DNA from: an uncultured Isosphaeraceae bacterium
Lineage (GTDB): Bacteria; Planctomycetota; Planctomycetia; Isosphaerales; Isosphaeraceae
Length of the DNA stretch: 8,031 nucleotides
Direction: 5' to 3'
Assembly (NCBI GenBank): GCA_937907405.1
Contig: CALCIC010000296.1
Coordinates: forward strand, 1 to 8,031
Of this stretch, positions 1 to 6,975 are shown piece by piece (position 1 is the first letter of the stretch; the number at the start of each line of letters is the position of its first letter). Under the pieces are notes generated by a model. It was given only the letters and a program-made list of their open reading frames with translations, was not told the DNA's origin and searched no databases. The position numbers and the translations under genes were made by a program.

Positions 1-971
1 ACGCCGAGAAGGAGGGCGCCCCGTCGACCGCCAAACCCGCCGCCGCCCCGGTCAGCTACCCGTTCCTCTGGGACACGCCGACCCAGAACCTGGTGCAGTG
101 GGTCGGCATCGAGAACGGCGGGCCGTTCGGGATCTTCAGCTTGTCGCGCAACGTCGGCGAGGTGCTCGGCGTCTTCGGCGGCCTGGAGATCCCCCCCCGG
201 CCGACCAAGTTCGGCTACCGCTCGACCGTCCGGATTCGCGAGCTTCGCGAGATCGAGGACTGGATCAAGACGCTCAAGCCCCCCCAGTGGCCGGCCGCCT
301 TCCCGGCCGTCGACCAGGCCGCCGCCGCCCTCGGCGAGACGATCTACAAGGACAAGTGCATAAGCTGTCACCCGTTGATTTCGACCGGCAACGTCGCCAT
401 GCTGGCCGACGTCAAGACCGACCGCGCGACCTGGGACGACTTCTTCCAGGGGCGCCGCCCCTCGGGCAAGCTTGAAGGGGCGTTCCAGAACGTCGTCAAC
501 ATCACCGAGTTCACCAAGATCGGCGCGCAGGCCGACGGTCCGACGATGCTCCGCAACGCGGTCGTCGGCACGATCCTCGGCGCCTGGAAGGAGCCCCCCC
601 CGGACGCCCTGTCGCAGATCGACTTCCGGACGAAGATGTTCGCCGCGACCCGGGAAGTCCAGCCGGCGGCCACGTACAAGGCCCGCCCGCTCGACGGGAT
701 CTGGGCGACCGCCCCCTACCTGCACAACGGCTCGGTCGCGAACCTCGACGACCTGCTCAAGCCGGTGGATCAGCGACAGAAGTCGTTCACCATCGGCGCG
801 CGGACGTTCGACCCGGTCCACGTCGGCTTCAAGACCGACGCCCCGGGGTTCCCGAAATTCGACGTCGACGCGCCGGGAAGCTCCAACCAGGGGCACGACG
901 GCTCGCTCTACGGCGGCGATCTGTCCGACGACGACCGCCACCGAGTCCTGGAATACCTCAAGACCCTTTAA
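1..971 (+). CDS. RoxA-like / di-haem cytochrome c peroxidase-like c-type cytochrome, C-terminal part (5' end outside window)
   Basis: The reading frame is open from the window edge (first full codon at base 3) to TAA at 969-971, giving 322 visible residues; the true start lies upstream. One c-type haem motif, CISCH, is at visible residues 119-123 (bases 357-371). Near the front is YPFLWDTP (19-26), and YLHNGSV (239-245) precedes a DLLKP stretch; the protein ends SLYGGDLSDDDRHRVLEYLKTL-like. These blocks match the second half of RoxA/LatA-type rubber oxygenases and related di-haem cytochrome c peroxidase-like proteins, which are exported and normally carry two CxxCH sites, so a first haem site and a signal peptide are expected upstream. 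The substrate cannot be told from this part: the family includes peroxidases, oxygenases and many uncharacterised planctomycete members. A GTG at base 93 could open a shorter frame, but family similarity continues upstream of it. A strong hairpin follows 21 bases after the stop. Confidence 0.85.
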   Translation, partial: AEKEGAPSTAKPAAAPVSYPFLWDTPTQNLVQWVGIENGGPFGIFSLSRNVGEVLGVFGGLEIPPRPTKFGYRSTVRIRELREIEDWIKTLKPPQWPAAFPAVDQAAAALGETIYKDKCISCHPLISTGNVAMLADVKTDRATWDDFFQGRRPSGKLEGAFQNVVNITEFTKIGAQADGPTMLRNAVVGTILGAWKEPPPDALSQIDFRTKMFAATREVQPAATYKARPLDGIWATAPYLHNGSVANLDDLLKPVDQRQKSFTIGARTFDPVHVGFKTDAPGFPKFDVDAPGSSNQGHDGSLYGGDLSDDDRHRVLEYLKTL

Positions 972-992
972 GCCGACCCCAAAACGTTGCGA

Positions 993-1031
993 CAACGCGA
1001 CCGCCGGAGTCCTCGGCCGGCGGTCGCGTTG
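993..1031 (+). terminator. Strong hairpin after the cytochrome gene, probable terminator
   Basis: Bases 993-1007 and 1017-1031 are perfect 15-bp reverse complements (arm CAACGCGACCGCCGG) separated by a 9-base loop. The hairpin starts 21 bases after the cytochrome stop and ends 28 bases before the sigma-54-like promoter of the next gene. There is no T-run after the stem, so it is not a textbook intrinsic terminator, and a role as an mRNA-stabilising 3' end or an activator-binding inverted repeat is also possible. A competing small hairpin (CGTTG 985-989 with CAACG 993-997) uses the outer part of the left arm. Confidence 0.6.
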
Positions 1032-1058
1032 CCGGAAAACAACATCGCGGTCCCGCCA

Positions 1059-1074
1059 TGGCAAGATCCTTGCA
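1059..1074 (+). promoter_or_regulatory. Sigma-54 (RpoN) type -24/-12 promoter for the PEP-CTERM gene
   Basis: TGGCAA at 1059-1064, five bases, then TTGCA at 1070-1074 fits the sigma-54 consensus TGGCAC-N5-TTGCA at all but one defined position. The obligatory GG (1060-1061) and GC (1072-1073) are exactly ten bases apart. Transcription would start near 1085, giving a leader of about 90 bases. In other bacteria, PEP-CTERM genes are known to depend on RpoN with the PrsK/PrsR kinase-regulator pair, which makes this placement meaningful. The promoter call is from sequence match only. Confidence 0.6.
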
Positions 1075-1099
1075 ATCCCTTCGGCCGTGCTGCTATGAT
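1070..1099 (+). promoter_or_regulatory. Sigma-70-like promoter with extended -10, overlapping the sigma-54 site
   Basis: TTGCAA (1070-1075) as -35, an 18-base spacer, and TATGAT (1094-1099) as -10, with TG one base before the -10 (1091-1092) as in extended -10 promoters. The -10 matches the consensus at five of six positions. The -35 shares its bases with the -12 element of the sigma-54 candidate, so only one holoenzyme could occupy the DNA at a time. Start of transcription would be near 1106. Confidence 0.4.
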
Positions 1100-1172
1100 T
1101 TTCGAGCGAGTTGATCGGAAATGTACCACGATTAAAGAAACGTTAAAGCACAGACACGAGTCGAGGGTTTCC

Positions 1173-1877
1173 ATGATGTTGGGGGGAGCCGCCATGCCTG
1201 GACGGGGTCGATCGATGGGACGGGCGACGACGACGGCGCTGTTCGCCGCCCTCGCGCTCGCGATTGTCAGCGCGGCGCCGGCCCATGCCGGCCGGATCAT
1301 CATCATCTCGCCCCCCCCTCCCCCGGGCGGAGGGATTACGCCGGTGGGCGATCCGATCTATACGTTTACGGTCTCCATCGGTTTGAACTTCGGCTTCGCG
1401 ATCACGCCGGGCGCTTCCATCACGCTGCAGAACGTGCCGGGCGTCGACCCGACCTCCTTCTATTCCGTCCCCAACGTGGCGGGCCCCGGCCTGCCTGCCG
1501 GCGACGGCTGGCTCACCAACCCGACCGTCACCTCCACCACGGGGACGTGGCCCGGAATCGACGGCGAGACGCCGATCAGGTACAGCGACGTGAAGTGGAC
1601 GCTGGTGGGGGGGACGCCCATCAACAACATCGCCGGCTCCACCGTCCTCGCCCTCGGCCTGTTCTCGATCAACACCTATCAGGCGTTCTCGGAGTTGCCC
1701 CCCGACTTCCAGCTCCACCTGAACTACATCTACTCCCTGGCCGACGGCAGCGTGGCCGACTCTGGAACGGTCACCCTCGCGCTGGTGCCGGAGCCGGCCT
1801 CCCTGGCGCTGCTGGGGCTGGGAGTCGCCCTGCCGGCCGCCGTCGCGATGCGACGACGACGACGCGCCGCGGCCTGA
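1173..1877 (+). CDS. PEP-CTERM sorting domain protein (secreted, function unknown)
   Basis: A 234-residue exported protein. It has an N-terminal signal peptide with a basic front (R11, R13, R17), a hydrophobic core (residues 22-35) and a likely cut after AHA at 39. An Ile4 and Pro5 stretch follows (42-51), then a Gly/Thr/Pro-rich, cysteine-free body. It ends with a PEP-CTERM tail: VPEP at 205-208, a hydrophobic helix and RRRRR. Such tails are recognised by an exosortase, which cleaves near the PEP motif and releases the protein to the outside or the extracellular matrix. The body matches no enzyme family I know. The frame is open back to 987, but that would run through the hairpin and promoters, so a later start is chosen. 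ATG 1173 has GAGGG at 1163-1167; ATG 1194 has GGGGGGAG at 1181-1188 and is an equally good alternative (227 residues); ATG 1215 gives the shortest classical signal peptide but has a poor ribosome site. Confidence 0.85.
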   Translation: MMLGGAAMPGRGRSMGRATTTALFAALALAIVSAAPAHAGRIIIISPPPPPGGGITPVGDPIYTFTVSIGLNFGFAITPGASITLQNVPGVDPTSFYSVPNVAGPGLPAGDGWLTNPTVTSTTGTWPGIDGETPIRYSDVKWTLVGGTPINNIAGSTVLALGLFSINTYQAFSELPPDFQLHLNYIYSLADGSVADSGTVTLALVPEPASLALLGLGVALPAAVAMRRRRRAAA

Positions 1878-1893
1878 ACGAACGAACCGAGGG

Positions 1894-1915
1894 CCCGACG
1901 TCGATCGACGTCGGG
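1894..1915. terminator. Perfect palindrome between convergent genes, probable bidirectional terminator
   Basis: A perfect 22-bp palindrome with half-site CCCGACGTCGA. As RNA it can fold on either strand into a 9-bp stem with a GATC loop. It lies in the 70-base gap between the PEP-CTERM stop (1877) and the hydrolase stop (1948), where both genes need a transcription end. It lacks a T-run on either side. A dimeric regulator site is a less likely alternative given the position between two 3' ends. Confidence 0.5.
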
Positions 1916-1947
1916 GCTGCTCGCGCCGAATCCGAAGGCGCGCCACG

Positions 1948-3308
1948 TCACGGTTCGAGGATCACGTCGAGGGACTCGACGGCGACCCCGGGGGCGTCCC
2001 CGCCGGGCGCCAGTTCGATCCGGTTCGATCCGGCCTTGAGCGGAACGCGGGCGAAGGCGTTCGACCACGTCTTCGCCCCCGAGGTCGGGTAGTCGATCAC
2101 CGCTTCCTCTCGACCGTCGACCAGCAGCCGGTGACGGGGGCTCGGCTTGTCGCGATCCTTCGACGAGTCGGTCATATAACGGATCGAGACCACGTATTCC
2201 CCCGCGCGGTCGACGGCCGCCTTGAACGAGTGCGAGGCCCCGGCCGCTTCGGCCTCGATCCGGAGCCGCCGAGGTTCGCCGGAGGGGACGGCGATTGGCC
2301 GGGCCGGCGGGACCGGCGTTCCGAAGACGGGTCGGCCGTCGTCGCCCCAGTGGAACGGCTGCGCCCGGACCGACCGGGTCCACCCCGAGCCGGGGAACCG
2401 AGCGGCGTGGAAGATGATCCAGTCCTCCTTGCCGTCGGGCGAGGTGGTGAACGAGGCGTGCCCCGGCGCGAGCACGCCGCCGCCGCTCTGAAACACCGGC
2501 TCGGGCTCCTTCCGCCAGGTCGAGGGTTTCAGCAGGTCGCCGTCGATCGGGGCCGAGAGCAGCCCCAGGCAGTAGTGGTCGGACCAGCTTCCGGCCGCCG
2601 AGTAGATGAGGAACACCCGATCGCCCCGGACGACGGCCTCGGGCCCCTCGTTGATCGTCGGCGGTCCGGCCGCGACCTCCCACGGGAGCGTCGGCGCCGA
2701 GATCTGGACGCGGGGGCCGCTGATCGTCCAGGGGTTGGACATCGGCGCGATGTAAAGCTGCTGGCTGACGTCGACGTCCCCTTCCCAGCCGGACCAGACG
2801 AAGTAGAGCTTCCCCCCCACGCGGAGCGCGGTGCCGTCGATCGCCCAGCGGTCGGTCTGGGGTCGGAGACCTTCGACTTGAGCGTGAACTCTCCCTGGAA
2901 CGGGTCTTTCGAGGGGTTCTCAAGCGCGTACATCCGGTGGTTGGCGTTTTTGCCGTCGTCGGCGGCGACGTAGACGTACCACTTGCCTTCCAGGAAGTGG
3001 ATCTCCGGCGCCCACAGCTCCTTGCTGAACGGCTTCCCCGGCGGCGGCGTCCAGATCACCCGGCTCTCCCCGCCGCCGAGGCCCGAGATGGTCCTCGACC
3101 GCCGCAGCGCGACGCTTCCCTCGGCCGAGTACGAGCTGTAATACCAGCCGTCGTCGTGGCGGATCACCCAGGGGTCCGCCCCGTCGGGGGCCAGCACGTT
3201 GAAGAAATCCCCCGTCTCGCCCGCCGGGGCCGAGGCCGAGGCCGGGGCCGGGGCCGTCAGCGACCAGACGACGGCCGCGGCCAGGGCGTATTGACGCATA
3301 ATTCGCAT
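1948..3308 (-). pseudogene. Secreted glycoside hydrolase family 43 enzyme with C-terminal CBM-like domain, broken by a one-base frameshift
   Basis: Two overlapping minus-strand frames make one gene. The first reads from ATG 3308 to about 2860; the second continues to TGA at 1948-1950. Restoring one C at 2859-2862 gives 453 residues with continuous family similarity. Residues 1-27 are a signal peptide ending ASA. The family 43 five-bladed propeller follows: ADPW with catalytic base Asp45, WAPEIH (99-104), AIDGT with pKa-modulating Asp158, INEGPE with general acid Glu221, and GHASFTTSPDG (283-293). Residues about 345-453 form a beta-rich domain resembling CBM6/CBM35 modules. Family 43 enzymes are mostly alpha-L-arabinofuranosidases, arabinanases or beta-xylosidases; the exact substrate cannot be read here. 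The break separates Asp45 from Asp158 and Glu221, so neither fragment alone should be active. All key residues are intact and there is no stop or other damage, so the break may be recent or a base-call error. Confidence 0.8.
2859..2862 (-). other. Frameshift point in the family 43 hydrolase gene
   Basis: The coding strand reads GAC CCC AGA at this place (four C in a row). With five C it would read GAC CCC CAG ACC GAC CGC TGG, that is DPQTDRW, leading straight into the conserved AIDGTALRVGGKLYF segment. The upstream frame has family similarity only before this point, and the downstream frame only after it. A ribosomal -1 slip on CCC would re-pair perfectly and give the same product, but no classical slippery heptamer is present. 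Confidence 0.75.
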
Positions 3309-3314
3309 GGCGTT

Positions 3315-3320
3315 CTCCTT
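3315..3320 (-). promoter_or_regulatory. Ribosome binding site of the family 43 hydrolase gene
   Basis: AAGGAG on the minus strand, six bases before ATG 3308. It fixes this start over the in-frame ATG at 3299, three codons later. It sits only four bases from the outer arm of the hairpin repeat at 3325-3466, so folding of the leader could affect its access. Confidence 0.7.
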
Positions 3321-3324
3321 ATTC

Positions 3325-3466
3325 CCTTCTCCCCCCGGGAGAAGGCGCCCCGAAGGGGCGGATGAGGGCCGTCGGAGCGGTCACGGATCTTGATCCTCGC
3401 GGGATCGACCTCGAAATCCCACGACCCTCATCCGGCCTTCGGCCACCTTCTCCCGGAGGGAGAAGG
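3325..3466. repeat. Inverted pair of REP-like double-hairpin units
   Basis: Two units in opposite orientation, 3325-3368 and 3425-3466, flank 56 bases. Each unit holds a 9-bp hairpin (CCTTCTCCC with GGGAGAAGG around a 3-base loop) followed by a smaller hairpin with a GAA/TTC loop (3346-3360; 3434-3444), then GGATGAGGG. The small stems differ between units (CGCCCC/GGGGCG against GGCC/GGCC) yet each pairs within itself, so the structure is conserved rather than the bases. The two units can also pair with each other into one long stem. Similar CCCTCATCC...CTTCTCCC elements are scattered in many GC-rich bacterial genomes. The element fills most of the gap between the kinase stop and the hydrolase start and may end kinase transcripts. 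Confidence 0.75.
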
Positions 3467-3526
3467 AATGTTCGTATCAGCTTTCGTGGATCTTTAGCGG
3501 TCCTTCGGCGCCGCCGCACCCCGACG

Positions 3527-3556
3527 ATTCTACCCGAACCGGGGCCGGCGGGTCAC
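3527..3556 (-). promoter_or_regulatory. Weak sigma-70-like promoter candidate for the family 43 hydrolase
   Basis: On the minus strand GTGACC (3556-3551), an 18-base spacer and TAGAAT (3532-3527). The -10 matches five of six consensus positions, the -35 four of six. It overlaps the kinase stop codon. Transcription from here would carry the whole hairpin repeat in the leader. It is a candidate only. Confidence 0.25.
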
Positions 3557-6500
3557 TCCGCCGCGAGGGGGTCGGCGCGCCAGGCGAGGACGGCGCCGGC
3601 ATGGTCGACGGAGATCAGGGCGGAGCCGTCGGGGGCGAAGGTCAGGGCGTTGATCTGGGCCTTGTGGCCATCGAGGGACAACAACTCCTGGCCGGTCTCG
3701 GGGTCCCAGAGTCGAATCGACTTGCCGAGTCCGCCGCTGGCCAGGGTGCGGCCGTCGGGGCTGAAGTCCAGCCCCCGGACGTTGCGGTCGTCGCTGCGGA
3801 TCACTCGTTCGAGCTTCGCGGTCCCGGGGTCGAGCAGGTAGACGGTCCCCTCGTTGCTGCCGGCGGCGAGCCGACGTCCCAGGGGGTCGAACGCGACGGC
3901 CATGATCTCCACCGGGCTCCGAAATTCGCCGACCTTGGCGCCGGTCGCCGCGTCCCAGATCCGCACGAAGCCGTCGTCGCCGCCGGTGGCGATCCGGGTC
4001 GAGTCGGGGGAGAAGTCGACGGCGTGAATCACCCTGACGTGGCCGACGGTCGTCCAGACGGTGGTCAGGTCGGCCGCGTTCCAGACCCGGACGGTCCCCT
4101 TGCTGCCGACGGCCGCCAACCGATCGCCCCGAGGGTCGAACGCGACCGACCGCGCGGGTTCGGTCGGCCAGTCGGGGGCCGCCAGCAACGCCCCGGTCGC
4201 GACCTCCCAGACCCGTACCGCCTGGTCCGCCGACAGCGACGACGTCGCCAGTCGACGGCCGTCGGGCGCGATCGAGACTTCCGTCACGGTGGCGTCGTGG
4301 GCCTTCCAGCCCCGCTTCAGGTCGAGGGTTCGGGCGTCCCAGACCTTGACGGTCTGGTCCTCGAGCGTGTCGTTGCTCGTCGTGACCAGGATCGCGCCGT
4401 CCCGGCTGTACTTGACGGCCCAGGCCTCGTCAGAGTGCCGGAGCGTGGCGGCCTTGGCGTCGAACTCGTCGTCGTGGTCCCATCGCCAGCACCAGACGTA
4501 CCGGCCTTGCGTGTACAACAGCCCCGGGCCGCCGTTCGATTCGTCCAGGACCTTCCAGCGCCCCATCCTGCTCATCTGGAGGACGGGGGATTCGGTCAGG
4601 AGCCGACCGTCGACGACCGATCGGAGTTCGATCCGATCGGGCTTCATGTAGGGGTGCCGGCTGACCAGGAACGCATCCCCTTTCGGGATGAAGGCCAGTT
4701 GAACCTCTCTGCTATGCTCCCTGGCGAGTGGGTTGGGAGGGGCGATCTGAAGGTCGAGGCCGCGCGAGGGGTCGAGAAGATGGACTTCCTCCCGCTCGTC
4801 GGCCGTGACGAACGCCTCGCCCCCCGGCTGAAGGGCCACGGCGCTGAGGGGGGGCTTGAACGGGCCGGCCCGGTGCAGGAGCTTGCCCGATCGGGCGTTC
4901 CAGACCCTCAGCACGCGCGTATCCCAATCGTAAGCGGCGATCCGGCGGCCGTCGGGCGAGAACTCGGCGATGTTGAAGGCCGATTTCGGCGGCGCGTCGG
5001 CCAGGGGGACCGTCAGCGCGTGGTTGGTCAGGCTGTAGACGCCGGGGCGGCCGTCGATGTTGCACGCGAGGCCGAGGCCGTCGGGCGAGACCGCGAAATC
5101 GAGGTAATACGCCAGGGGGAGTCGGAATTCCGAGCGGGGCGCGACGTCGAGGACCGGTCCCGAACCCAGGTTCCAGGTCGTCACGCGGAAGTCGCTTTTG
5201 ACGGCCCCGGGCTGGGTCTCGGCGGAGTCGATGAGCCAGAGCCGCAGTCCTCGCGCGCCGAGGATCAGCCGGTCGGGGGTTCGCCCCGGCCGGTCGGGGA
5301 GCCTGGCGACGACCGCGCCGGTCGACGTGTCTCGGATCTCGATCCTCGTCGTGACCGGCCCCTCGGCGGGTTGCTCGGTGTACGCCGTGGCGAGTCTTCG
5401 TCCGTCGGCCGTCAGGGCCTCCCGGCGGCCGACGGCCGACGTCTCGCGGCCGATGTACCAGATCCGTTCGCTCCGGCGCATGTCGAACAGTCCCAGGCCC
5501 CCCTCGGAGTCGGTCAGGGCGAGCAGTCCGCCGTCGCTGCTGAGGGCGGGGCGGCTGAAGGGGATCTCGGCCTCCATGTCGCCGATCAGCCGGGCCTCGC
5601 GGCGGGTGAGCCGCCAGAGGTGCCGCCAGGCGAATTCACGGCGGTCGGGGGCGTCGGGATCGGGGGCGAGGTCGCGGAGCAGGTGTTGCGCCAGGCCGAT
5701 CTGGCCGTCGCCGAAGGCGCGCTGGGCTTTCTGAAGTTGAAGCGTGTAGTTGAGCCGGTCGGAAAGCTCTTTCTCTCGGACGAGTTGGTTGTTGAGCCTG
5801 GTCAACGAAACGGTCCAGGCGAGGCCGGCGACGACCAACACGGTCGCCGCGACGGCGGCGGCGGCCAGCGACCGGGCGAGCTTCGGCTTCCTTCGGGTCC
5901 ATCGGACGATCCGCCGCTTGATCGACCCGGTCCGCCGGTCGAGCGGCCGGCCGTCGTGGAACCGCCGGAGGTCCTCGGCCAGCTCCTCGGCCGTCGCATA
6001 ACGGTCGTCGGGGTCTTTCTCCAGGCACCGCAGGGCGATCCGGTCGAGGTCGCCGGAGAGCCCCGGGCGGAACTCGCGGAGGGGCGCGGGATCGGCCTCG
6101 CAGACCAGCCGGAGCGTTTCCGGGACCGTCTCGCCGCGGAACGGCGGACGGCCGGTCAGAAGCGTGTAGAGGATGGTCCCCAGCCCGTGGACGTCGGTCC
6201 GCCGGCTGATCTCCGACGCCTTCCCCGACGCCTGCTCCGGGGCCATGTACGCGGGCGAGCCGATCACGTCGCCGGGCTGCGTCAGGAGCAGGCCGGCCGG
6301 CTGCTCTCCCTCCGCCGGCCCGTCCCCCAGCTTCGCCAGGCCGAAGTCGGTGATCTGGGGCGTCAGCTTCTCGACGTCGGTCTCCAGCCTCGCGCCGGGG
6401 AGCATCACGTTGGAGGGCTTCAGGTCGCGATGCAGGACGCCTCGGTCATGCGCGTGGGCCACGGCGTCGGCCAGGGCCGCGACCAGTCGCGCCGCCCCTC

Positions 6501-6945
6501 GACCGGGCGTGGGCTCGGCCTGCGCCCGAATCCAGGCCGCGAGGTTGGGGCCGTCGCAGAAGTCGCTGACGATGTACAGGTGGGACTCGTCCTCCCCCAG
6601 CTCGCGAAATCCGACGATCCCCGGATGGTCGAGCAGGCCCGCCGCGTCGGCCTCGCGATGGAACCGCGCGTGCAGCGCGGGGTCGTGCATGAACCGGGCG
6701 CTCGGCACCTTGACGGCGACGACCTCGCTCGATCGCGAGTCGACCGCGCGATACACCGCCCCCATCCCCCCACGGCCGACCCGGTCGAGCTCGCGGTACG
6801 GCCCCACCCGGTCGATCCGCGTCGGCGCCTCGTCGCCGCGGGGGCCCAATCCCTGGTCGAGCGCCCTGGCGACCCGTTGAAGGTCTCCGATCGTCTTCGA
6901 GCCGAATTCCAGCGCGTCCGACCCGCCACTGACGTCGCCACTCAT
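3553..6945 (-). CDS. Membrane-anchored Ser/Thr protein kinase with C-terminal WD40 repeats
   Basis: An 1130-residue PknB-type (Hanks) kinase. The catalytic domain, about residues 50-330, has all key parts: glycine loop GRGGMGAVY (57-65), VAVK Lys79, helix-C Glu98, HRDLKPSN with Asp174, DFG (200-202) and APE (235-237), so it should be active. One hydrophobic helix (about 358-380) follows a basic stretch and is followed by a short helical, perhaps coiled-coil, segment (383-412). The rest is beta-propeller: degenerate blades from about 450 to 830, then at least seven clear WD40 blades (about 838-1123; for example VRVWNAAD, VRIWDAATG, IRLWDPETG). The expected topology is kinase in the cytoplasm and propellers on the other side of the membrane, sensing or binding a partner; this is inferred from similar planctomycete proteins. 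Start ATG 6945 has a weak AGAGG ten bases before it. No clear promoter is seen in 6946-7132. The nearest gene downstream, 244 bases away, is the hydrolase. Confidence 0.93.
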   Translation of the reverse strand: MSGDVSGGSDALEFGSKTIGDLQRVARALDQGLGPRGDEAPTRIDRVGPYRELDRVGRGGMGAVYRAVDSRSSEVVAVKVPSARFMHDPALHARFHREADAAGLLDHPGIVGFRELGEDESHLYIVSDFCDGPNLAAWIRAQAEPTPGRGAARLVAALADAVAHAHDRGVLHRDLKPSNVMLPGARLETDVEKLTPQITDFGLAKLGDGPAEGEQPAGLLLTQPGDVIGSPAYMAPEQASGKASEISRRTDVHGLGTILYTLLTGRPPFRGETVPETLRLVCEADPAPLREFRPGLSGDLDRIALRCLEKDPDDRYATAEELAEDLRRFHDGRPLDRRTGSIKRRIVRWTRRKPKLARSLAAAAVAATVLVVAGLAWTVSLTRLNNQLVREKELSDRLNYTLQLQKAQRAFGDGQIGLAQHLLRDLAPDPDAPDRREFAWRHLWRLTRREARLIGDMEAEIPFSRPALSSDGGLLALTDSEGGLGLFDMRRSERIWYIGRETSAVGRREALTADGRRLATAYTEQPAEGPVTTRIEIRDTSTGAVVARLPDRPGRTPDRLILGARGLRLWLIDSAETQPGAVKSDFRVTTWNLGSGPVLDVAPRSEFRLPLAYYLDFAVSPDGLGLACNIDGRPGVYSLTNHALTVPLADAPPKSAFNIAEFSPDGRRIAAYDWDTRVLRVWNARSGKLLHRAGPFKPPLSAVALQPGGEAFVTADEREEVHLLDPSRGLDLQIAPPNPLAREHSREVQLAFIPKGDAFLVSRHPYMKPDRIELRSVVDGRLLTESPVLQMSRMGRWKVLDESNGGPGLLYTQGRYVWCWRWDHDDEFDAKAATLRHSDEAWAVKYSRDGAILVTTSNDTLEDQTVKVWDARTLDLKRGWKAHDATVTEVSIAPDGRRLATSSLSADQAVRVWEVATGALLAAPDWPTEPARSVAFDPRGDRLAAVGSKGTVRVWNAADLTTVWTTVGHVRVIHAVDFSPDSTRIATGGDDGFVRIWDAATGAKVGEFRSPVEIMAVAFDPLGRRLAAGSNEGTVYLLDPGTAKLERVIRSDDRNVRGLDFSPDGRTLASGGLGKSIRLWDPETGQELLSLDGHKAQINALTFAPDGSALISVDHAGAVLAWRADPLAAE

Positions 6946-6975
6946 CGATCAACGGCCTCTAGGATCAGGCGATAC

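Noticed and set aside
987..1172. N-terminal extension of the first PEP-CTERM gene to ATG 987
   Set aside because: It would translate through the hairpin at 993-1031 and both promoter candidates and would put over 60 charged residues before the signal peptide.
1730..2923. A 397-codon minus-strand open frame across the PEP-CTERM gene end and the hydrolase
   Set aside because: It is Arg/Gly/Pro-rich low-complexity sequence in a frame different from the clearly recognisable family 43 frame, and it overlaps the PEP-CTERM 3' end.
2131..2973. A 280-codon + strand open frame opposite the hydrolase
   Set aside because: Antisense to recognisable family 43 sequence, with no signal peptide, domain or ribosome site.
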